Origin: Cladorhizidae sp. MBARI D1340-BT2
Lineage: Eukaryota > Porifera > Demospongiae > Poecilosclerida > Cladorhizidae
Length of the DNA: 64,000 nt
Reading direction: 5' to 3'
NCBI GenBank assembly: GCA_028752905.1
Contig: JAQNBH010000009.1
Span: 42,786,509-42,850,508 of the forward strand
Positions 56,143-64,000 of the stretch are shown here, in pieces (positions within the stretch are counted from its first letter, which is position 1; the number at the start of each line of letters is the position of its first letter). Under the pieces are notes generated by a model. That model saw only the letters and a program-made list of their open reading frames with translations, was not told the DNA's origin and did not search any database. Both the position numbers and the translations under genes were made by a program.

Positions 56143-57897
56143 TTAAATATAACCCCCCTGGTCTCCAAACTTCTCCTTGATCTTGTCGTTGAAAGGGTTT
56201 GTCTTGGGTAGTAGACCCATCTTGGCCAGTATCCGGAAGGTCAGCTCTGTATTGAGAGCCTGCCCTGCCTGGGATGGGTGAAACCCATCAACGGGTTCCA
56301 CCAGTTCCCAAGGGTGGCGCCCCTCCTCGATCCATTTACGGATTTCGTCAGACAAAGGGGAGTCGATATAGAATACCTTGAAGTTGGTGAAGGAGAACTT
56401 GGCAACGGCATCTTGGAGAGCTCTGTTCAACTCCATGGCTCTCTGGGAAGTTCTGTTCCTCCAGGTCTCATTGCTGTTCAACCAGCCAAAGCAAGGCGAG
56501 ATCTCCAGACAGTTCATGTAGTCATACAAGTCCGAGTACGTGACATCCTGATGGAGGGAGCCAATAGGATGGACACGCTTCGAGAGGACATCATACAAGA
56601 CCCTACCATCCACCAAGCCTACTACTATCACCACAGAACGTGGAGCAAGAAGCTGGTCCAAGTATTGAAGCGTTTTTACCATGTGGGTGTAAAAATCCTC
56701 AGGTTTCGTCATGTGATCCATGCTTGGATGTCTATTGCATACGTCATTTCCTATTAGAGCTAATGTGAGGAAGACGGGGTTGTCTGTGGGCCCTCGTCTT
56801 GCAAAGCTCTCGACAATATCTTCTGCCATGCTACTGGCCCTTGCACCATTCACTGCGATATTCTGGTAATCACGATGATTGCAGCGATTTATCTTGAGCA
56901 ACCGAAGGTAGTTTGAATCAACAATTCCACTGATGCTATTGGACCAGGTAGAGGTGTTTGCAAATCCGGTCACACTTGACAGCATAGGCCAATCAAATTC
57001 ATTTTCTAAGATGAATGGCATGTCCCTAAATGTATCCTTATTCATGCCAGTGGCATTGAACCACATAGGAGGGAGGTGAAAATGAGCACTGGCACTGTCG
57101 CCCAGGACAACCGTACCCATCTGCTGGGTTCCTTCACACCACAGAGACTCATACGTGCGATTGGTGATGGGATCGACCCCTACAATACCATTGCAGTTTG
57201 TGTCAATATTGGCATCATCGTAGGTGCGACGTCCAGGGTAGATGTCCATGTTTTCATCGTTGCAATCCTTCCCCCGCCAGTAATAGCCTCTAACTGTCCC
57301 CATGGTGGAGAACAGGTCAGCATCGGAATCTTCTAAGGGTATGTGATTTCTTAAAGCATCACACAGGAGCTTGAAAATATCACAGAAGCCTATACCGACT
57401 GACTGCATCCTCAAGGGTTTGGCTGTAAGGAAGTGACTGATACTCTTCCTTGCATTCATCACACTTCTAGAGATGCCTTTGGCAGAGCTGTGATTAGGAA
57501 GTGGGAACAGGTGGCAGAATTGGCCTTTGTCATTCTTGCACAGCCCAACAGCATGACATGCCTTGTCTGGTGTTTCATTGGCCTCCAGCAGCTCTATCAG
57601 CACAGGGGCTACTATTTCAACCACCTTTGTGCAGAAGTCTTGGTACTGGTCAGGTAAGAAGCTGCAGAGCATGCCCAGGGCTTTAGCAATGGTGACATTG
57701 TGCACCTCGACCAGTTGAGCTGTTAGTCCAGTGAGCACAACGCAGGAAGCACAGCTGGTTCCTCCGTTCACACCTTCGAGTGAGAGCTCATTCAACCAGT
57801 GGTATTGCTGTTGCTGTTGTGGCAGGTGGAAGGCTCTGGCAGTGGCAGTTTGCCAGTTAAAGACTGCGAGTAGAAGCGAAATCAGAAGCCAACTCAT
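56143..57897 (-). CDS. AOAH: Acyloxyacyl hydrolase, intronless
   Basis: A complete 584-residue frame close to the 575 residues of human AOAH. This secreted or lysosomal lipase removes the secondary acyl chains of lipid A and so inactivates bacterial lipopolysaccharide. Residues 1-20 are a signal peptide. Residues 46-122 form a saposin-B domain with six cysteines (49, 52, 78, 89, 114, 120). Residues 205-240 hold the Asp/Asn-rich calcium-binding stretch (DCNDENMDIYPGR, DANIDTNCNG). The GDSL/SGNH esterase follows: GDSAS with nucleophile Ser268, the GND at 383-385, and DGFHP with Asp537 and His540. All catalytic positions are present. Several N-x-S/T sites fit secretion. The start is the first ATG, directly before the signal peptide. 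No introns interrupt it, unlike vertebrate AOAH with about 20, so it could be a retrocopy or a lineage-specific intron loss. Confidence 0.95.
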   Translation of the reverse strand: MSWLLISLLLAVFNWQTATARAFHLPQQQQQYHWLNELSLEGVNGGTSCASCVVLTGLTAQLVEVHNVTIAKALGMLCSFLPDQYQDFCTKVVEIVAPVLIELLEANETPDKACHAVGLCKNDKGQFCHLFPLPNHSSAKGISRSVMNARKSISHFLTAKPLRMQSVGIGFCDIFKLLCDALRNHIPLEDSDADLFSTMGTVRGYYWRGKDCNDENMDIYPGRRTYDDANIDTNCNGIVGVDPITNRTYESLWCEGTQQMGTVVLGDSASAHFHLPPMWFNATGMNKDTFRDMPFILENEFDWPMLSSVTGFANTSTWSNSISGIVDSNYLRLLKINRCNHRDYQNIAVNGARASSMAEDIVESFARRGPTDNPVFLTLALIGNDVCNRHPSMDHMTKPEDFYTHMVKTLQYLDQLLAPRSVVIVVGLVDGRVLYDVLSKRVHPIGSLHQDVTYSDLYDYMNCLEISPCFGWLNSNETWRNRTSQRAMELNRALQDAVAKFSFTNFKVFYIDSPLSDEIRKWIEEGRHPWELVEPVDGFHPSQAGQALNTELTFRILAKMGLLPKTNPFNDKIKEKFGDQGGYI

Positions 57898-58880
57898 GGT
57901 TCACCAAAGTCACGTACTCCGGAGGGGGGGGGTCCTGAGTCAATATACTATGCGGGTTGAGTATACGATATGGTGACAAAAGTACGCTGATATTCATGTT
58001 CATAATTCTGCCATATAGCTAATTGGCAAGTTGTATTTTCTGGTATACATCATTAAATACTTCCATATATATATAATTTTTGCGCTCTGTCCCACAGATT
58101 TTTCCCTCCTAAAGAGTCAGCCACAAATTTACATGCAGCACCTTTGGAATAGTTTCATTGCCAATTATGATATTGATCTTTCATGTTCCCTCCACTTTGT
58201 GTGTCCCTGTCGTGCATGTAGTTCACCTTCAGCACCAGCTCTTGGTGTTAAGCTCTCGGATTACTTTATTGCATAAATTCTAATAACTGTCATCATATCT
58301 TTGATGCCATGCAGTCTGATAAATTTAGGTGTGCTGCCTAAACTACCACCTGTTAGCAACATTTCAGTCATGTGACATGAAATGTTTTGTTGCACACACC
58401 TCTATTAAACTCTATTCACCCCGCCTCCCTCCCCTCTGCTCGAAATTTTCCTGGCCAACGAGGAAATAATCCTTCCTCTACCCCATCACATAGCCACCCT
58501 TTACCAATCACTACACTCTGAGTGTGTCCTGTGTACATTACATGCTTTATAATGCACGCAATACTGAGCAAGTGATGAAGGGTGTATGGCTGCATAAGAC
58601 TCGCACAAGCCAGCTGTTAAATTTTTAACCCATGCCTGGTCGATTTGGTGGCTGACCAGTATTTTGTGTTTCCGATGAAGTGGGGGAGGGGGGGGGGGAT
58701 TCTCTAAACATCTAGTTGGTTAATTTTGTGAAGCCTTGTGTGATAGGACATACATTGATGAAGGGAGGGAGGGGGGGATGTTAAGCTAACCTTACCATGA
58801 ATATTGATGACGATGATGATCATGAATATGAATACAGAATTTCATAGGCTATATAGTTTCCTGCTAACTACTACTTATAT
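57898..58880. other. AOAH upstream region and intergenic sequence
   Basis: Should contain the AOAH promoter on the minus strand just above 57897; no clear TATA box or initiator was seen. A run of G (57925-57932) and further G runs (58682-58700, 58763-58777) occur. No gene was recognised. Confidence 0.5.
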
Positions 58881-59720
58881 ATATTATGCACACTTCACCA
58901 AACCAAAATGAGACTTGAAGCTAAGCTGTTATAACATGTTGGGACAGTATATGGACCACTCCCTGGCAAAAGAAATTCTTCCTTTGAGTCCTGCAACCTG
59001 TTCTTGAGTGTCTTCTGAATGTTACATCTTGTATCCATGTACTCTATGGATGAGAAGAACAGATCCCTATCAATCCTGACAATGCCACACATCACCTTAT
59101 ACACCTGTATCATATCTCCTCTGCTCTACACTGAAGTGATGGTAATGTTAGAGATTCCAGTCGAATGTCACATGGTAGGTACTCGAGATTGAGTGCAAGC
59201 TGAGTAGCTCACTTCTGCACTTTCACTAACTCCAGCATGTCCTAAGGATACCCAGACATCACGTGTGGCTGCACTATGCTTGAAAAACATTGGAACTGTA
59301 ATTTCATCCAGACACTTGAAAATGGTACTCACTTGCCATGACATTATAGAGGCTTTCCTGACAAGACTATTGAAATCCAATCTCCTTTTCCCCCTTGTGG
59401 TTGTCAGTTTTGCTTTCTAGTAAGAAAGTTAGCAGTCCAGCTCTTGATCCTGCTGGGACATTGTCAAAAGCTTTCTTGAAGATATAGCAGGTCCAGGGTT
59501 GCCCAATCATCCAGCAGAGATATCCATAACTCTATTGTGACCAAAGACTGTGTCACACAGGACTTCTCGGAGCAAAGCCAAGTTGCTCATTACAAAATAA
59601 CTCCTGCTCTATGTTTCACCAATGCAGCACAAATCAGATATTCCACAGGTTAATAACTCTCATCCTTTTAATTTGCTGCCTTTCTTATGCATTGGAGTGA
59701 TGTGACCAATTGCAGGTTGC
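58880..59720 (-). pseudogene. LINE (CR1-like) reverse-transcriptase relic
   Basis: Minus-strand fragments in RT order. EQLGFAPRSPV and IFKKAFDNVP (about 59590-59470) match the thumb-side blocks of CR1-type RT, where D-FxKAFDxVPH is usual. A broken middle part follows, then ATQLALNLEYLP-like sequence (59220-59160), and finally RGDMIQVYKVMCGI-like, RIDRDLFF and a degenerate tail to 58897. Frameshifts and stops are frequent. No endonuclease or 5' part was found. Confidence 0.7.
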
Positions 59721-59869
59721 TGTTAGTTCACTTACCAACGGGGATACGCAAATGTGGTATGGTTCTCATAGTGAAGAGTAAACTTATTTCTAGTTGAAGA
59801 GAACGAATTCTTGGTGTGGCATGCCGAGACCAGTCACATATGCACATGCGCACACTCTGCTGCACATTA

Positions 59870-60125
<256 letters not shown>

Positions 60126-60439
60126 ATCACTTTACAGTACACACATATATGTAGAAAGATGAGCGTGACTGCGATTTAGGAGAAAGAGTACTGATGGTCT
60201 ACAAGTCAAAATCAGCCAGATTTAAGTGTTGGAAGTTGGGGGGTGGGTGTGGGGGGACTATGAAATCTCCCTCTCCAGACTATCGTTCTTATATATAGAC
60301 TAGATAGAAATCGACATGGTGGGGAGGCATCATAGTTTATGTTAAGTATCTCTACTTACTACCATCATCTCCCTCCCAGCCTCTTCTATTGAACTTCTTG
60401 TCCTCTCAATAAAGCTTCCATGCTCACAAATAATTTTTG

Positions 60440-62140
60440 CCACGTTCTACTGTCTTCATTACCTGATCATTTAGATTATTTATTTGCATCACTTGCTACT
60501 CTCCCATCAATTGCTACTCTCCCATCACTTGCTACTCTCCCATCAATTGCTACTCTCCCATCACTTGCTACTCTCCCATCACTTCTCTCAAGACTATTCC
60601 TCATCTTTCCACGAAGGGGCTAGTGCTATTAGTTTTTCTTGAACTTCATCACTCCTTGATAAGATCCATGCACTATCAGCCTCTCAGCCAAATTGTCCAA
60701 CACCCAACTCACTACTCCCACAATGGCATATCTTTTATCATTGATCTGTATATTTACCCTCCATCCTCACTCCCATCTGATTTGAAATTTTTTCTCCTGT
60801 ATCTAACTCTGACACTCCATCTTTTTCACCACTTGGTTATTATATGACTGAGCAGACTTTACAAGGTAATAAACTCATCAAAACCAACCCCTGGGCCAGC
60901 ATTCTCTCTCCATTAGATATGGAAACCTCCTGGCTGTTCTTATTATTTGAGAGCAGAATATTTAACTTTGGAATGGTGTGGGTGATAAAAGTTGATGCAC
61001 AAGTTACAAACTGTTAAGCTAACCCCAACAGCTCCTAACAGCAACCACAGAAAATACCTCCCCAGATGCATCATGCCCAAACATTTATACTTCAATATTA
61101 GTACAGTTAAAAAGTGTACTAAAATATTTTTCATAAGTATAACTATAGCCAAGTTACTGGAGCTACAAGTGGATGGACAAGTGGAGGGAACCTCGATGGC
61201 TGTTTTCGACGCATAAATATCTCAAGATTGCCAAGTGCCAGAGAGTTGAAATTAGCACCAGTGGCTAGCCCTACTCTATTCAATTCAATGAGTGTTTTCA
61301 TTAAACATTTAAAGGACTTTTTATTGGCATCATGCATAAGACTATTCATATACCAGCCACCCCTCCTTGGATCTCCCATTCCTTCCTAAAATGAACTAAA
61401 CTTAGAATTATGCTATACTATTCTGCTAGCTCTCCTAATATATACCTGGTCAGCACACCACCGATATAGAAACAACACACTTTCACTCCACCGTTCTGCA
61501 AAATGCTGCTTCTTCAAACAACTCTCATCTTCACCTAACCCTAGTTCATTTTGGAGAATTAACAAAAACACTTCATGCATCCGTACTTTACATACCAAGG
61601 TCAAATCTGCATTTCCTCCCAGTCCAAAGCTGAAATATTAAATTCCTGCTTTTCCATATGCCTTCCTCTCCAACCATCCACCCTCTCCTCCCCTTTTTTC
61701 TTGCCCACCTGAGCTTCTCTGTTTCCCAGTTGAGGTGGTTACTAATCTTCTCTCCAACATTCCATTGGGAAAATCTACTGGGGGTTACTCTTACCTCAAA
61801 CATTTCCTGGAATTTTCACATCAACCAAATCCAGGAAAATAATAGGCACAATCTTTATCACTACTTATGTACTCGTGTACTTCTCAGACTTTACACTATT
61901 ACAGTACTTACTCATCTAATTTACTACTCTTCTGTATGGGTATATATACCCCATTTTTCCTGCAACTCCTGAGCTCTAGAATGCATCCAGGACTTTGCAC
62001 TCAAATTCTGCACTCACCAATGGACTTCCGATAATGCCTCCCTCTCTCCACTCTTCAACTTCCTACCCTCTCAAACAGACATGCTCACCCAAGCACCTTT
62101 TACTCTATAAGATAATTGACGACCATATCCACTTGCCTCC
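60440..62140 (+). pseudogene. LINE reverse-transcriptase relic, + strand
   Basis: Best evidence is at 61770-62060: LLGVTLTSNISWNFHINQI, RVLLRLYTITVLTHLIYYSS, VWVYIPHFSCNS, then (after a stop) LECIQDFALKFCTHQW. This is the C-terminal part of a non-LTR RT (LGV.(L/I)..(D/N)LSWN.HI, LY...V...L.Y.S.VW, LE.VQ.FALK.C...W). The upstream part to 60440 has only scattered similarity (60600-60840, 61390-61600), so the left limit is uncertain. Stops and frameshifts occur throughout. Confidence 0.6.
60485..60590. repeat. 18-bp minisatellite
   Basis: About six units of CCCATCAATTGCTACTCT alternating with CCCATCACTTGCTACTCT. Confidence 0.95.
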
Positions 62141-62220
62141 AGACTCCATCCAATCAGTTCCAACTCCTTGGTAAGATATTTGTATCGTAATTGTTTATAA
62201 ATTGAACCTATAGCCATGAC

Positions 62221-62292
62221 ATCTGTGACTCCACTGCAGAGTCACTAGAATAGTGGTAGGGTTGTTTTTATAACTCTACAGTGGAGTCACAA
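62221..62292. repeat. Short inverted repeat (hairpin)
   Basis: GTGACTCCACTGCAGAGT (62226-62243) is matched in reverse by ACTCTACAGTGGAGTCAC (about 62273-62290) with one mismatch, loop about 30 bp. Confidence 0.85.
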
Positions 62293-62374
62293 AAACTCTT
62301 AAGAAGATCAAGATTTTTGTGCTTCTAGAGATTGTGAAGCACAAATCAATCCTTGATCTTCTTAAGAGTTCTGA
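62290..62374. repeat. Second long hairpin
   Basis: AACTCTTAAGAAGATCAAG is matched in reverse by CTTGATCTTCTTAAGAGTT, with an inner stem TTTGTGCTTC/GAAGCACAAA. It immediately follows the first hairpin and lies 40 bp before a splice acceptor. Confidence 0.85.
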
Positions 62375-62414
62375 GGGGTAAATCTTTATAAATAGTTTAC
62401 TTTTTTCTATACAG

Positions 62415-63218
62415 CTGAAGTTCATTAAGGTGAAGGAAGCCTTGGAACTCGTTGGCATGGAGCTTATTGGTATATACCTATTGTCTTTTAAAAGCTAACA
62501 CATGCATAACAAGTTGGGGGTATTTGTTTAATTTTAGGACCACTACCAACAACTGATGTAGATTCAAATACATGATGCTGACCTTCACATACTACTATAC
62601 AAAGGTAGTAGATTTATATCCACTAAAGGAGAAGGCAGCAGCTAGCATGACATGAAGTCTAAAAACCTTTGTAAATATAAATATTAAAAAATAGAACTGT
62701 TCTGTTCACACAAAACTTATAATTATAATAACATTTGTGATGTCTTTTAAAATGTGGGGTTTTCCCAAAAGACTTCTGTCAGACCAAGGATGTGAGTTCA
62801 TTGCACATGTAAGATTCAGTTACTTGAATCCACAAACTATTTTAAACTTGTGTATAAAAAATAATTTTGCCTCTTTCTCGAATGTCTTGGGGGCATAACA
62901 TTGGACTGACAAATTAAATTATGTGACATCTGACATGACTTATAAATTGACAAACATTACTCCTGTACAGACAATATGTCATCAAGCATTTAGTGAATAG
63001 TGCTTACTATCCACAGACAAATAGACTTGAGTTCACTGTTTGTAATATACATGTAACTCATGCTTTGTACCTCCCTCAATTCCAAATCATTCATTATAAT
63101 TATATAGACAAAGGAAACTTTGGATAAGATGCCCAACGTCACAGAAGAAGTGATAACAGATGTGGACATTGGATCAAAATGGGGTCCGACGGAGAGCTTT
63201 TCTTATGATGAGTGTTAA
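62415..63218 (+). CDS. Last three exons of an unrecognised gene
   Basis: Exons 62415-62469, 62772-62791 and 63108-63218 join with GT/AG borders and consistent phases (1, 0). They encode LKFIKVKEALELVGMELI, a 20-nt microexon FCQTKD, and TKETLDKMPNVTEEVITDVD followed by GSKWGPTESFSYDEC and TAA. The acidic, hydrophilic end has no domain I recognise. Upstream exons are not visible; a LINE relic and hairpins lie before them. Chained phases over three small exons make a real gene likely, though each exon is too short for proof. Confidence 0.5.
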
Positions 63219-64000
63219 CCAAGAGGTATATAGTTAAGCATTTTTATCCATTAAAATTGATGTAAGCTGCAATGTAGAGTTGACTATTCTTGTAGCATAT
63301 TTTAATGGGTTCAACAAAATGTGGAGCAAGCTCAATCGAAACAACAGGAGGATTATGCCAAGAGAAAAAAATCCTTATTCTACCTTGTCCCCTCTACAAG
63401 ATAATGAAGTGTGTGAGATGGAGGGGAGGAAAGATGGATGCCGTGTAGACTGGTGCACTGATGTTACTTAGTGATTTTACTATGTATTTATATTTTCATA
63501 ATGTTCTGCTTATTTTTCCTTCACAGAATTCATGAGATCGACAGCCATCCTTTAAAGAATATCACTAATATGTCCAGAGACTAGGCAACCACTTAAGGTG
63601 AAGGCTCCCTATATGACCAAGTCCAACTATAGAGCTTCACAAACCACCCACCCAACCTACAACAGATCTACACACTTCTTTCTCAGTCATTGGAACAACA
63701 CTCAAGCTACTCCCACCTCTCCTCCAACCCAGTTATCAGATAGCATCATCAACCCAGTCAATCCATCAGTTGTGGTTTACCTTTCTCAAGGTCAGCATCC
63801 ATCAACACTGCCAATGATACCATCAGTGTTGTACACCTGACGTAAACCCTCCTCAAGCAACCAAACATAAGGCAATATATCACTGGACCATTTTAAAGCT
63901 TTGTAAAATTGGCCCTGTCATTGTCTGTCACCAAACCTGCCAACCCAAGAACTGACTCCCACACGATCAGTAGCGTTCTTCAAAATGGAACCTGGTTAGC
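63219..64000. other. 3' flank, no gene recognised
   Basis: Probably contains the 3' UTR of the preceding gene. An 80-codon + frame at 63598-63840 is rich in Ser, Thr, Pro and His with no recognised domain and is not called. Confidence 0.4.

Noticed and set aside
63598..63840. 80-codon Ser/Thr/Pro-rich ORF as a separate gene.
   Set aside because: Lies in the likely 3' UTR of the preceding gene, with low-complexity composition and no recognised domain.

Overview
The window is nuclear DNA of a multicellular animal. It holds spliceosomal introns with GT/AG borders, an animal-type acyloxyacyl hydrolase, a Sel1-repeat gene split into at least ten exons, a decayed receptor-tyrosine-kinase-like gene, and relics of Ty3/gypsy, hAT, Tc1/mariner and LINE elements. 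An early-branching invertebrate such as a sponge or cnidarian would fit, but the sequence alone does not prove it. No rRNA or tRNA gene was recognised.

Layout. 1-2200: collapsed Ty3/gypsy relic with a hammerhead-like motif at 371-415. 2228-4558: 51-bp minisatellite, split by a complete 1.28-kb DNA transposon (2568-3844) that carries an intact 260-residue zinc-finger ORF. 5820-17510: Sel1-repeat gene on + (ten exons, 5' end not found). Nearly every long intron holds its own private minisatellite, and one holds a foldback element. 17641-32313: a 14.5-kb satellite of 24-bp units. 32526-42510: exons of a tyrosine-kinase-like gene on the minus strand, with frameshifts and an in-frame stop, interrupted by more tandem arrays. 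43098-44850: 45-bp minisatellite. 44990-51210: LINE tails, a Tc1 relic, a 32-bp array and a hAT (DUF4371-like) relic, all on the minus strand. 53589-55877: four-exon + strand gene for an acidic protein weakly like HCFC1R1. 56143-57897: intact intronless acyloxyacyl hydrolase on the minus strand, tail to tail with the previous gene. 58880-62140: two LINE relics. 62415-63218: last three exons of an unrecognised + strand gene.

The host genes do not form an obvious pathway. The acyloxyacyl hydrolase points to handling of bacterial lipopolysaccharide. The Sel1 protein is probably a scaffold or adaptor. The kinase is probably dead, unless its frameshifts are assembly errors.

The most distinctive property is the density of tandem arrays (about 20 independent families) and how several arose. 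At least three units are copies of an adjoining exon end or ORF end: a kinase exon with its splice donor, a transposase-like C-terminus with its stop codon, and a zinc-finger ORF tail. A fourth is a copy of half of a hammerhead-like motif. Long ORFs inside the arrays come from unit lengths divisible by three and are not called as genes.
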